Under the pieces are notes generated by a model, which searched no databases, was not told where the DNA came from, and was given only the letters and a program-made list of their open reading frames with translations. The position numbers and the translations under genes are program-made. A DNA stretch of 10,181 bases from contig CALJJF010000118.1 of NCBI GenBank assembly GCA_937973935.1, positions 1 through 10,181 on the forward strand. Reading direction: 5' to 3'. The first letter of the stretch is position 1; each line of letters opens with the position of its first letter. Positions 1 through 6,689 of this stretch are shown here, in pieces. This DNA comes from MKRK01 sp001896915. Its GTDB lineage: Bacteria > Bacillota > Clostridia > Oscillospirales > Acutalibacteraceae.

Positions 1-239
1 TCGATTTCAGCCACAAAACAGCCCTTACCCGGAACATTGACGAGAAACCCTTCCTTCTCCAGCTCCAGATAAGCACGCTTTACGGTGATGATACCCACAC
101 GCAAATCCTTTGCCATCAAGCGGATGGAAGGGAGCTGTTCATTGGGCTTCAGGTTACCGGACAAAATCATTTCTTTGATTTGGGTTTGGATTTGCTGGTA
201 TATGGGAGTTTGTGAGACCACAGATAATATAATGTTCAT
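1..239 (-). CDS. GntR-family transcriptional regulator, YtrA-type (5' part only)
   Basis: The 79 visible residues form a GntR winged-helix DNA-binding domain. It begins with the family opening TPIYQQIQTQIKEMILSGNLKP (broken here as TPIYQQIQTQ / IKEMILSGNLKP, residues 11-32), followed by LPSIRLMAKDL, the recognition-helix stretch ITVKRAYLELEKEGF and the wing NVPGKGCFV. The start at 239 is supported by AAGG about 10 bases upstream. The short leader directly before the domain is typical of the YtrA subfamily, whose small regulators usually lie ahead of ABC transporter genes and repress their own operon. The effector domain and any transporter genes would lie left of the window, so the subfamily is an inference. 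The gene is downstream of the TetR gene on the same strand but has its own promoter with a dyad over the -10 box, which suggests autorepression. Confidence 0.9.
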   Translation of the reverse strand, partial: MNIILSVVSQTPIYQQIQTQIKEMILSGNLKPNEQLPSIRLMAKDLRVGIITVKRAYLELEKEGFLVNVPGKGCFVAEI

Positions 240-263
240 TTGATCACAACCTTATCTACTGTT

Positions 264-292
264 ACTATATCATGGATACAGTTAACGGTCAA
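264..292 (-). promoter_or_regulatory. Promoter and probable autoregulatory operator of the GntR-type gene
   Basis: On the minus strand TTGACC (292-287) and TATAGT (269-264) are separated by exactly 17 bases, a good sigma-A promoter. The sequence between and over the -10 box is a dyad, ACTGTATC-N3-GATATAGT (282-264), with 7 of 8 arm positions symmetric. A dimeric GntR protein bound there would block RNA polymerase. That the product of this gene binds its own promoter is an inference from position and from known YtrA-type behaviour. Confidence 0.75.
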
Positions 293-323
293 TAAAAATT
301 CCTGCCTGAAAAAGCGGGAATTT
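291..323 (-). terminator. Rho-independent terminator of the TetR gene
   Basis: Read on the minus strand, AAATTCCCGC (323-314) pairs with GCAGGAATTT (305-296) across an 8-base loop, giving a 10-bp stem with one G-T pair, followed by TTATT. It lies 24 bases after the TetR stop codon. Its T-tract runs straight into the -35 box of the GntR-type gene, so the two signals are fused and little space separates the two transcription units. Confidence 0.75.
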
Positions 324-346
324 ACGGGATGATAGATTGAATCATG

Positions 347-943
347 TTACAGTGGTCGCTTTTCCGGATAGCCTTCTGTCAGGGTTAAAAAAAGGCGAAC
401 GAGCATTTCGGACATAAATCGGCTGGAGCTTGTTGTGTCAAGATCAAACCATTTTTGTACAACACCCACACAGCCCATAATGACAAAGGCATAGATATAT
501 TCAGCTTCCTGCTCGGTGATTTTTCCTTCCTTCGTTAAATTTTCGATGCTTTTGTTATAAACCAGCATCATAATTCTTTTTTGAAAATTCACATCGCCTC
601 TGTCGTTGAGCAGCAGCTTGCAAAGAGGTGCATTTTCCTTGATGTAATCAAATATTTTCTCCACAATGTCCACGGTACTGATCCAACCGGATTCTTCCGG
701 GGAGATGGACTGGGAGCAAAGATACGCATTTATATTGTCAAACAACTCATCCTCGATTTTTTTCATCAGATCGTATTGATCGCTGTAGTGTAAGTAGAAC
801 GTAGAGCGGTTGATATCAGCATTTTCACAGATTTCTTTGATGGTGATCTGGGAAATATCCTTTTTGGAGAGCAGATTCGTTAAGCTTTCCTTTAAGACCA
901 TTTTGGTGTATTTTACTCTTCTGTCATCTTTTTTTTCCCTCAT
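347..943 (-). CDS. TetR/AcrR-family transcriptional regulator
   Basis: This is a 198-residue one-component regulator. Residues about 10-60 form the TetR DNA-binding domain, with a helix-turn-helix at about 33-52 (ITIKEICENADINRSTFYLHY) and the following Y-x-x-D-L-M that is common in the family. The C-terminal half, with YNKSIENLTKEGKIT and the helix AEYIYAFVIMGCVGVVQKWF, resembles the ligand domain often seen with Firmicute TetR proteins (TetR_C_8-like; subfamily from memory). The frame is open 12 codons further upstream, but the start at 943 has GGAGG eight bases before it and puts the domain at the usual distance from the N-terminus. It is divergent from the MmpL operon and shares its control region, so it probably represses that operon and itself. 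The ligand cannot be read from the sequence. Confidence 0.92.
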   Translation of the reverse strand: MREKKDDRRVKYTKMVLKESLTNLLSKKDISQITIKEICENADINRSTFYLHYSDQYDLMKKIEDELFDNINAYLCSQSISPEESGWISTVDIVEKIFDYIKENAPLCKLLLNDRGDVNFQKRIMMLVYNKSIENLTKEGKITEQEAEYIYAFVIMGCVGVVQKWFDLDTTSSSRFMSEMLVRLFLTLTEGYPEKRPL

Positions 944-975
944 CTTTGCCGCCTCCATTTGTAAACAATTTTTGT

Positions 976-1008
976 ACAATAAACAAATGAGTCAAAAATG
1001 TTTATTGT
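976..1008. repeat. 10-bp inverted repeat in the TetR leader
   Basis: ACAATAAACA (976-985) and TGTTTATTGT (999-1008) are perfect inverted copies separated by 13 bases. The right arm also belongs to a second perfect dyad, TGTTTA-N4-TAAACA (999-1014), and TAAACA occurs three times between 962 and 1014. The repeat lies in the untranslated leader of the TetR transcript, between its predicted start near 1046 and the coding start at 943. It may be an extra operator or form an RNA hairpin. Confidence 0.55.
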
Positions 1009-1012
1009 TAAA

Positions 1013-1029
1013 CAGATTTATGAAATCTG
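1013..1029. promoter_or_regulatory. Perfect dyad upstream of the MmpL -35 box, candidate operator
   Basis: CAGATTT-ATG-AAATCTG is a perfect 7-bp inverted repeat with a 3-base centre. It ends five bases before the MmpL -35 box and lies just inside the TetR transcript. The size and symmetry suit a TetR-type dimer, but no binding evidence is available. Confidence 0.5.
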
Positions 1030-1033
1030 CGTA

Positions 1034-1062
1034 TTGACTTCCTTACCATTTAATTATATGAT
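1034..1062 (+). promoter_or_regulatory. Sigma-A promoter of the MmpL operon
   Basis: TTGACT (1034-1039) and TATGAT (1057-1062) are separated by 17 bases. Transcription would start near 1069, which places the first plus-strand start codon usable by the operon at 1121. The -10 box overlaps the -10 box of the opposing TetR promoter (1053-1058). Confidence 0.75.
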
Positions 1063-1081
1063 ACATGGTGTTGTTTGTCAA
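1053..1081 (-). promoter_or_regulatory. Consensus sigma-A promoter of the TetR gene
   Basis: On the minus strand TTGACA (1081-1076) and TATAAT (1058-1053) both match consensus exactly with a 17-base spacer. Transcription would start near 1046, giving a leader of about 100 bases before the TetR start. A promoter this strong is expected to need repression, in keeping with the dyad over its -35 box. Confidence 0.8.
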
Positions 1082-1084
1082 CAC
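1068..1084. promoter_or_regulatory. Perfect dyad over the TetR -35 box and MmpL start point, candidate TetR operator
   Basis: GTGTTG-N5-CAACAC is a perfect 6-bp inverted repeat. It covers the TetR -35 hexamer (1076-1081) and the predicted first bases of the MmpL transcript. A single bound dimer could therefore shut both promoters, the arrangement expected for an autoregulated TetR repressor. Its outer half-sites TGTT...AACA resemble those of the dyad at 999-1014. Confidence 0.55.
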
Positions 1085-1120
1085 GGTGTATATTATCTTT
1101 TGGGGAGGTTAGCGGGCTGT

Positions 1121-3250
1121 ATGGCTGAATGCGTTCAGCAATCGTGTGCTCGCAGTGAATTTATGAATAAATTTTCTGACATCGTAGTGCATCATAAAAG
1201 AACAGTAATTGTAGTTTTTATTGCAGTTGCAGTCATCTGCATGGTGATATCGTCTTTTGTTAGCGTGAATTATAAAATGGTGGATTATCTGCCGGATGAC
1301 GCCCTGTCCACCAATGCCATTACCATCATGAAGGATGAGTTTGGTGGGTCGCTGCCCAATGCCAGGGTGATGATTTCGGGGATCTCCATCAGCGAAGCGC
1401 TTACCTATAAAGACAAGCTCGCAAAAACGGAAGGAATTTCGGACGTCAGTTGGCTGGATGATGTTGTGGGGAGAGGTACCTTAACAAGCACGCCCGCAGA
1501 ATTTCTGGATCAGACCTTGCTTCAAAATTACTACAAGGACGGCAGTGCTTTGATTTCCATTACGGTGGAAAGCGGCAAGGAAAAGGATACAGTGGCCAGA
1601 GTTCGTGCGTTGATCGGCGACGGAAACGCCGTGGCCGGTGAAGCGTCAGAAACAGCTTCTGCACAGGAAATGTCTGTGTCTGAAGTGGCCAAGGCAATGG
1701 GGATCCTATTGCCGGTCATCATTATTATTCTGCTTTTGACAACCACTTCGTGGATTGAACCGCTTTTGTTTTTGGCATCCATCGGAATTGCCGTCATCAT
1801 CAATATGGGAACCAACGCGTTCCTGGGTCAAACCTCCTTTGTCACTCAAACCATCAGTCCTATTTTACAGCTGGCGGTTTCCCTCGATTATGCGATTTTC
1901 CTATTGCACAGCTTCAGCGCCTATCGAAAAGATCATCCGCCGGAAACTGCCATGAAGCTGGCCATGAAAAAATCGGTATCGGCAATTGCCGCCAGTGCTG
2001 CCACAACTGTGTTCGGGTTTATGGCACTGATGTTCATGCGCTTTGAAATTGGTTCTGATTTGGGAATCAATCTGGTGAAGGGCGTAACCATTAGTTTTGT
2101 TTCCGTCATGGTGTTCTTGCCTGCGCTTACCTTAATGGGCTATCAGCTGATTGATAGAACAAAGCATCGTAAGCTCATCCCTGATTTCACAAAGGCGGGG
2201 AAGTGGCTGACCAAAATCAGTCTGCCGTTTTTGATTGTGGCAGTGATTGTCGTCGTCCCGTCCTTTTTGGCACAAACAAATGTTACATTCATGTATGGGA
2301 TGGGAAGCATGACCAAGCAGTCCGTTGCCGGAAAAGAAGCGGCGTTAGTCGAGAAAAAGTTCGGCAGTGAAAACACCTTGGTTTTGCTTGTTCCGGGTAA
2401 GGATAAGGGAAAAGAAACAGAGCTGTGCAGCGAGCTTAATAATATCTCTCATGTGACAAACGTGGTTTCTTATGTAACCTCTGTTGGGGCGGAAATCCCT
2501 GCGGAATATCTCGAGAAACAAATCACGGATCAATTTTATTCAAAGAATTATACAAGGGTGATTTTGTATACCGACATGGAAGCAGAGGGGGACGATGCGT
2601 TTCAGACGGTCAAGAAGGTAACCGAAACCACCGAAAAATATTATGATAATTTTTATATGGCAGGGCAAAGCGCAACGCTGTATGATATGAAAAATATCGT
2701 GTCAACCGATACCAATGTGGTAAATTTATGTGCGATCATCGGCATTTTCTTAGTGCTTCTGCTCACCTATAAATCGCTGACTATGCCGCTGTTTTTACTG
2801 TTCACCATCGAAACCGCCATCTGGGTGAACCTATCCTTTTCCTATTTCGGCAGCCTGTCTTTCAGCTTCATCGGGTTTTTGGTTATCAGTACCGTCCAGC
2901 TTGGCGCCACAGTGGACTATGCGATTTTACTCTCTGACCGGTATTTGAGCAACCGAAAAGAAATGGGGAAGAAAGAAGCCATCCGAAAAGCACTGGGGGA
3001 CAATATTGTGGCAATCCTGACCTCGGCGACGATTCTGGCAACAGCAGGCTTCGCACTGGCACTGACTTCTTCCAATAAGATCATTTCGGAGCTGGGCACA
3101 CTGCTGGGCAGAGGAACGATTTTGTCTTTGGCAATGGTTCTGTTTGTTTTGCCCTCTCTGCTGACCATTTTTGATAAGGTGATTCAAAAAACATCCCTCA
3201 ACCATGGGTTTCACAAACAAAAAGGGATTTCGGGCGACCAGCGTCCATAA
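1121..3250 (+). CDS. MmpL-type RND superfamily transporter
   Basis: This 709-residue membrane protein has the RND layout of two six-helix halves: TM1 at about 28-48, an extracytoplasmic loop to about 191, TM2-6 at about 192-340, then TM7 at about 366-384, a second loop to about 530, and TM8-12 at about 531-683. The paired Asp-Tyr motifs of MmpL proteins are present in TM4 (D256-Y257 in SLDYAIFLLHS) and TM10 (D599-Y600 in TVDYAILLSDRY). They form the proton relay in this family, so it is probably proton-driven and exports lipid, peptide or a hydrophobic compound; the substrate is unknown. The frame stays open upstream to 998, but that would lie inside the promoter. ATG 1121 follows GGGGAGG by 12 bases. 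ATG 1163 (MNKFSDIVVHHKRT) fits family N-termini but has no good ribosome binding site. It is first in an operon with the heptad-repeat gene 26 bases downstream. Confidence 0.9.
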   Translation: MAECVQQSCARSEFMNKFSDIVVHHKRTVIVVFIAVAVICMVISSFVSVNYKMVDYLPDDALSTNAITIMKDEFGGSLPNARVMISGISISEALTYKDKLAKTEGISDVSWLDDVVGRGTLTSTPAEFLDQTLLQNYYKDGSALISITVESGKEKDTVARVRALIGDGNAVAGEASETASAQEMSVSEVAKAMGILLPVIIIILLLTTTSWIEPLLFLASIGIAVIINMGTNAFLGQTSFVTQTISPILQLAVSLDYAIFLLHSFSAYRKDHPPETAMKLAMKKSVSAIAASAATTVFGFMALMFMRFEIGSDLGINLVKGVTISFVSVMVFLPALTLMGYQLIDRTKHRKLIPDFTKAGKWLTKISLPFLIVAVIVVVPSFLAQTNVTFMYGMGSMTKQSVAGKEAALVEKKFGSENTLVLLVPGKDKGKETELCSELNNISHVTNVVSYVTSVGAEIPAEYLEKQITDQFYSKNYTRVILYTDMEAEGDDAFQTVKKVTETTEKYYDNFYMAGQSATLYDMKNIVSTDTNVVNLCAIIGIFLVLLLTYKSLTMPLFLLFTIETAIWVNLSFSYFGSLSFSFIGFLVISTVQLGATVDYAILLSDRYLSNRKEMGKKEAIRKALGDNIVAILTSATILATAGFALALTSSNKIISELGTLLGRGTILSLAMVLFVLPSLLTIFDKVIQKTSLNHGFHKQKGISGDQRP

Positions 3251-3276
3251 CGATATTACCAAAGGAGAAATCATCT

Positions 3277-4806
3277 ATGAAAAAAATAGTTTCCGCATTT
3301 CTGGCGCTTATGCTTGTGGTTCTGCCTGCTATGCCGGTTTATGCTGCCGATACCGCTTCTTCCAAAGAAGAGGCTGTGTATGGGATTTTGAAAACCGACG
3401 GAAGTGTCGACAGCATTTATGTGGTCAATTCCTTCCGAAGCGGCAATGTGAAAGACTTTGGCAAATATACAAAGCTTCAAAACCTGACCAACGGAGAAAA
3501 GCTCAGTCAAAACGGGGAAGAGATAACCATCCATACCTCCGCTGAAAAATTATATTATCAGGGTACTCTGGAAACAAAAGAGCTTCCCTGGAGCACGGCG
3601 ATACAATATTCACTGGACGGAAAAGAAATCAGCGGTACGGAACTGGCGGGCAAAAACGGTGCCCTGCAGATTAAAATCAAGGTAACCAAGAACCCGTCCG
3701 TGAACCCCACCTTTTTCAACAACTACGCACTGCAAATCGGCGTGAAGCTGGACACAAACCGCTGCGATAATATTGTCACTGCAAACGCCACTGTTGCACA
3801 GGCAGGCAGCGACAAACAGCTGAATTATACCGTTCTGCCCGGGAACGAAGCGGACATCACCGTCACCGCCAACGTCAAGGACTTTGAGATGGAGGCCATT
3901 ACAATCAATGGCATTAAACTGTCAATGAACATGAGCATCGACAATGCCGGCATGCAGGATCAGGTCAATCAGCTGGTAGATGCCATCAAGCAGCTGGACA
4001 CAGGTGCCGGGGATCTTTCCGGGGGTGCAGCCCGGCTTTCCGATGGAATGAAACAATACATTGCCGGTCTCAAAGCATTTTCCGACGGTCTGTCAAAGCT
4101 GAATAGCGGCGTGGGCGAGCTGAACAACGGTGCACTGTCACTGAAGGACGGATTGTCAGAGCTTACAAAACAGAACAGCTCCCTGATGAACGGTGCCCTG
4201 GCCATTCAGCAGTCAGCCTTTGCGGCGGTAAACAGCCAGCTGGCAGGAACAGGACTTCCGGTGATTACCCCCGAAAATTATAAAACTCTGTTGGGCGGCA
4301 ATCCGGATTTTGCCGAAGCATTGGCACAGCTGGAAGGCGCAGTGCAGTTTACACAGGGGCTAAAGGGCTACACCGAGGGTGTCGCACAGCTGAAGGAGGG
4401 TGCTGCCGGTCTGGCAGACGGCACGACTCAACTTAAGGCTTCCGTCAGCACCTTGGCAACTTCAGCACAGGAGTTATACAACGGCGGTGCAGAGATCAAC
4501 AAGGCAATCTCAAAGCTGCGTGACGGACTTTCGTCTTATAAAAAAGGTACAGCGGAGCTGAGGGGTAAAACAGCAAACTTAAGCACTGACATGACCGAAC
4601 AGATCAATGATATCATGGACAGCATTTCGGGAAACGGTGACGGTGTGACCTCCTTTGTGTCAGAGAAAAACGAAAACGTTACCGCAGTCCAGTTTGTTCT
4701 GAAAACCACCGCAGTGGAGAAACCGGAGCCTGCCGCCCCCGTAAAAACGGAACCGGCCAAAAAATCCTTCTGGCAAAAGCTACTGGCTCTGTTCGGAATC
4801 AAATAA
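3277..4806 (+). CDS. Secreted xxxLxxG heptad-repeat protein (YhgE-related), MmpL partner
   Basis: This 509-residue protein starts with a signal peptide, about residues 1-23, with cleavage after VYA. Residues about 30-230 look like an extracellular beta-rich domain of unknown function. Two long runs of x-x-x-Leu-x-x-Gly heptads follow: ten in strict register from L240 to L303 and eleven from F358 to L428, separated by about 50 residues with a Pro/Gly-rich turn. This repeat is known from YhgE/Pip-type proteins, but their membrane domain is absent. A Pro-rich linker (481-495) leads to the amphipathic end FWQKLLALFGIK; there is no terminal transmembrane helix, LPxTG motif or lipobox. AAAGGAG lies nine bases before ATG 3277. 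Co-transcription with the pump suggests an accessory subunit outside the membrane. That role is inferred; the heptads probably form an antiparallel helical hairpin. Confidence 0.85.
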   Translation: MKKIVSAFLALMLVVLPAMPVYAADTASSKEEAVYGILKTDGSVDSIYVVNSFRSGNVKDFGKYTKLQNLTNGEKLSQNGEEITIHTSAEKLYYQGTLETKELPWSTAIQYSLDGKEISGTELAGKNGALQIKIKVTKNPSVNPTFFNNYALQIGVKLDTNRCDNIVTANATVAQAGSDKQLNYTVLPGNEADITVTANVKDFEMEAITINGIKLSMNMSIDNAGMQDQVNQLVDAIKQLDTGAGDLSGGAARLSDGMKQYIAGLKAFSDGLSKLNSGVGELNNGALSLKDGLSELTKQNSSLMNGALAIQQSAFAAVNSQLAGTGLPVITPENYKTLLGGNPDFAEALAQLEGAVQFTQGLKGYTEGVAQLKEGAAGLADGTTQLKASVSTLATSAQELYNGGAEINKAISKLRDGLSSYKKGTAELRGKTANLSTDMTEQINDIMDSISGNGDGVTSFVSEKNENVTAVQFVLKTTAVEKPEPAAPVKTEPAKKSFWQKLLALFGIK

Positions 4807-4854
4807 AGGGTAAATTCCGCCGGATGTCATGCAAATCAATCATTCTAAAATAAC

Positions 4855-4900
4855 ACCACCACGGAAGGGCGTATCGTGCTTTTCCGTGGTGGTTTGTTTG
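4855..4900 (+). terminator. Rho-independent terminator of the MmpL operon
   Basis: ACCACCACGGAA (4855-4866) pairs perfectly with TTCCGTGGTGGT (4882-4893) across a 15-base loop, followed by the moderately T-rich TTGTTTG. It lies 48 bases after the heptad-protein stop. On the minus strand the stem is followed by GTTATTTTAG, so it may also end transcripts of the converging DMT gene. Confidence 0.8.
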
Positions 4901-4902
4901 TG

Positions 4903-5007
4903 ATACGAATCGCGATTATGAAAGCCGATAAAATAGAGCGATGCATTCTTTAAGAAGAATGCGTTATGAGCGATAATTTTATCGATGCTTTTATTTGAGA
5001 TTCGTAT
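4903..5007. repeat. 105-bp imperfect palindrome in the convergent gap
   Basis: Four arm segments pair in nested order around a centre near 4952: ATACGAATC (4903-4911) with GATTCGTAT (4999-5007), AAAGC (4921-4925) with GCTTT (4987-4991), CGATAAAAT (4926-4934) with ATTTTATCG (4976-4984), and GCATTCTT (4943-4950) with AAGAATGC (4955-4962) around a TAAG loop. GAGCGAT occurs as a direct repeat in the two internal loops (4936-4942, 4968-4974). No T-run follows on either strand, so it does not look like a standard terminator. It could be a small palindromic intergenic repeat, a MITE-like remnant or the coding sequence of a structured RNA end. I see no clear target-site duplication. Confidence 0.7.
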
Positions 5008-5019
5008 GAGAAGGTTCTG

Positions 5020-5907
5020 TTATTGAAGTGCTTTTTGGTTTTGCCGGAATAAGAGATAAGAAGAAACAATAATTAACAGAATACCGATGACGGTGTTGAC
5101 CCCGATGGTTTCGCCCAATAAAATCACGGACAAAACCGACGCTACCGCAGGCTTGATGAAAAACACCGTGGAGGCAGTTACCGCCGAGGTATATTTCATT
5201 GCCGAGAAATAACAGAGATATCCGATGCCGGTGACGAAAATGCCCAGATATAACAGATGAGGCAGGTTGGCTGTGCTGATACCTGACAGCACAGGCTTTT
5301 GAATCACTAGCATTAAAATCAGCAAGATCGCGTCGCCCAACAAAAAGGAAAAGCTGTTCAGCACCAGACTGCCGTATTTCGCGACCCGTTTTTTGGACAG
5401 AACCGTATAACAGGAAAAGCTGATTGCAGCAACCAAAGCCAGCAGCATTCCCAAAATGTCAGGGGTGACGGCAAAGGGATTGAAGATAAACAAAACACCC
5501 GTCACGCTGACGGCAAGGGATAAAATTTTACCCTTTGTCAGCCGCTCGCCGAGAAACAACGCCGCCAGCGGAGCGGTAAAAATCGGGTTTGTGCTGAAGA
5601 TTACCGCAACCACGGAGGCTTTGGTATACAATACCGCCGACTGGAAAAAGGACATGCTGATGATGATACCGATGGTACCGGCAGCGGCAAAAAAGAGAAC
5701 ATCCTTCGGGGTCAGTCTTAATTTCCGCTTGCGGATTTCCAGCACGGCAAAAGGTAGCAAAAACAGCCCGCCGATCAAAAAGCGGATCAAGGTCATCTGG
5801 AACGGGTTGATATCCTTGGATATCATTTTGCCCGTGATTTCCATGGTGCTGAACCCGAGGGTGGTAACGGCAATACAAAGAAAGCCCTTCACTAAATTCT
5901 TATTCAT
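5020..5907 (-). CDS. DMT-superfamily EamA transporter
   Basis: This 295-residue protein has two tandem EamA domains, about residues 7-140 and 150-287, with ten hydrophobic segments, the usual size for drug/metabolite transporters of the inner membrane. Each half ends with the family signature: TNPIFTAPLAALFLGERLT with P108 and E121, and FIKPAVASVLSVILLGETIG with P243 and E256. Members export or import amino acids, metabolites or small drugs; the substrate cannot be told here. Its ATG overlaps the stop of the upstream hydrolase gene (ATGAATAA, 5907-5900) and only a weak G-rich ribosome binding site precedes it, so translation is probably coupled to the hydrolase gene. The shared operon suggests the pair handles one compound, for example hydrolysis and efflux, which is an inference. 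Confidence 0.93.
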   Translation of the reverse strand: MNKNLVKGFLCIAVTTLGFSTMEITGKMISKDINPFQMTLIRFLIGGLFLLPFAVLEIRKRKLRLTPKDVLFFAAAGTIGIIISMSFFQSAVLYTKASVVAVIFSTNPIFTAPLAALFLGERLTKGKILSLAVSVTGVLFIFNPFAVTPDILGMLLALVAAISFSCYTVLSKKRVAKYGSLVLNSFSFLLGDAILLILMLVIQKPVLSGISTANLPHLLYLGIFVTGIGYLCYFSAMKYTSAVTASTVFFIKPAVASVLSVILLGETIGVNTVIGILLIIVSSYLLFRQNQKALQ

Positions 5908-6604
5908 ACAACCCGTCCATTGCTGCCATGGTACTGTGCAGTTTCTCTATTCTGGTAGACGGCTCTGTGAAATCCGGCAGTTCGAACAGTCTGGAAAAAT
6001 TCATGCCCATGATCATATTGCCCAGTGGGTTCACATGCAGCCAGTCCCGCATGACTTCTTTATACCCTTGGGGATCGCTCCTGTAAAAAGGTTCAAAATA
6101 GCGGTATTGATCCATCAGAGGAATGTCAAGCTCGTTGGAAAGTGTGCGGTTGATACCCACAAACCGTTCAAAGATATCCTGAAATCCGTCAATACCTTCA
6201 AAATAAGTCGGGCAGTAATAGGTTTGAAGAATGGGCCCGATGCCTCTGTCCATGCATTGGGTGCAGATGCTTTTCAGGTTCGTGTAATATTCCTCATCGG
6301 TAAATCCCCACAGTGCGTCGTTGCCGCCGATGGTGATGATGACAAGATCGGGTGAGAAAGAGAACACATCCCGGTCGATACGAAGGAGCAGGTCACGGGT
6401 ATGCTGGCCGCAGATGCCTTGATTGATCACACAGACATTTCTGCCGATGTGGGTGCGCAAATTCATGTTGAGATAATCCACCCAGTTGTTGCAGCCGTCG
6501 CTGTGCCAGCACAATTCCGTGTTGCTGGAGCCAAAAGCGACGATGCGGACGACTTTTTCCGGCGAATTTTTCCACGTAGTTGTCAGTTTATTAAAATTAA
6601 TCAT
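5900..6604 (-). CDS. SGNH/GDSL-family hydrolase
   Basis: This 234-residue cytoplasmic protein (no signal peptide) carries all four SGNH blocks: the nucleophile elbow IVAFGSSNTE with Ser27, the oxyanion Gly63 in NQGICGQHT, Asn95 in IGGND, and the Asp187-x-x-His190 pair in DWLHVNPLGN. The usual Asp before the nucleophile is replaced by Ser (GSS for GDS), which is seen in some family branches. These enzymes are esterases, lipases or carbohydrate deacetylases; the substrate is not evident. The frame is open to an ATG at 6622, but ATG 6604 has AAGGGG seven bases before it and gives the start MINFNKL. Seven cysteines, including C114-x2-C117, fit an anaerobic host. It is first in an operon with the DMT transporter and is divergent from a LysR-type regulator. 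Confidence 0.9.
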   Translation of the reverse strand: MINFNKLTTTWKNSPEKVVRIVAFGSSNTELCWHSDGCNNWVDYLNMNLRTHIGRNVCVINQGICGQHTRDLLLRIDRDVFSFSPDLVIITIGGNDALWGFTDEEYYTNLKSICTQCMDRGIGPILQTYYCPTYFEGIDGFQDIFERFVGINRTLSNELDIPLMDQYRYFEPFYRSDPQGYKEVMRDWLHVNPLGNMIMGMNFSRLFELPDFTEPSTRIEKLHSTMAAMDGLYE

Positions 6605-6624
6605 ACAAACACCCCTTTTCATTG

Positions 6625-6653
6625 ATTATACCCTTGATTATTTATACTGTCTA
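6625..6653 (-). promoter_or_regulatory. Sigma-A promoter of the hydrolase-transporter operon
   Basis: On the minus strand TAGACA (6653-6648) and TATAAT (6630-6625) are separated by 17 bases. Transcription would start near 6618, only about 14 bases before the chosen start at 6604, so the upstream ATG at 6622 would not be transcribed. The promoter lies almost wholly within the LysR promoter on the other strand. Confidence 0.75.
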
Positions 6654-6662
6654 ATATATAAT
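6634..6662 (+). promoter_or_regulatory. Sigma-A promoter of the LysR-type gene
   Basis: TTGATT (6634-6639) and TATAAT (6657-6662) are separated by 17 bases; transcription would start near 6669, about 20 bases before the LysR start. The downstream sequence holds AT-rich dyads suited to LysR binding: ATATATA-N6-TATATAT (6654-6673) and TCTAT-N6-ATAGA (6665-6680). These are low-complexity, so the operator assignment is tentative. Confidence 0.7.
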
Positions 6663-6689
6663 TATCTATATATACATAGATTGGTGGTT

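Noticed and set aside
998..1120. Upstream extension of the MmpL frame by 41 codons
   Set aside because: It lies within the shared promoter region, upstream of the predicted transcript start near 1069, and no family member would need these residues.
2927..3274. 115-codon open frame on the minus strand
   Set aside because: It is antisense to the MmpL 3' end, is Gln/Cys-rich without a domain pattern, and has no promoter.
3204..3545. 113-codon plus-strand frame across the MmpL-heptad junction
   Set aside because: It overlaps the signal peptide region of the heptad protein in another frame and has no start signal of its own.
4903..5007. Palindrome as a rho-independent terminator or as an insertion-sequence end
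   Set aside because: No T-run follows on either strand, and I found no transposase fragment or target-site duplication next to it.
5456..6355. 299-codon open frame on the plus strand
   Set aside because: It is antisense to the DMT transporter and SGNH hydrolase genes, both with clear family motifs, has no ribosome binding site that I can see, and its translation resembles no protein I know.
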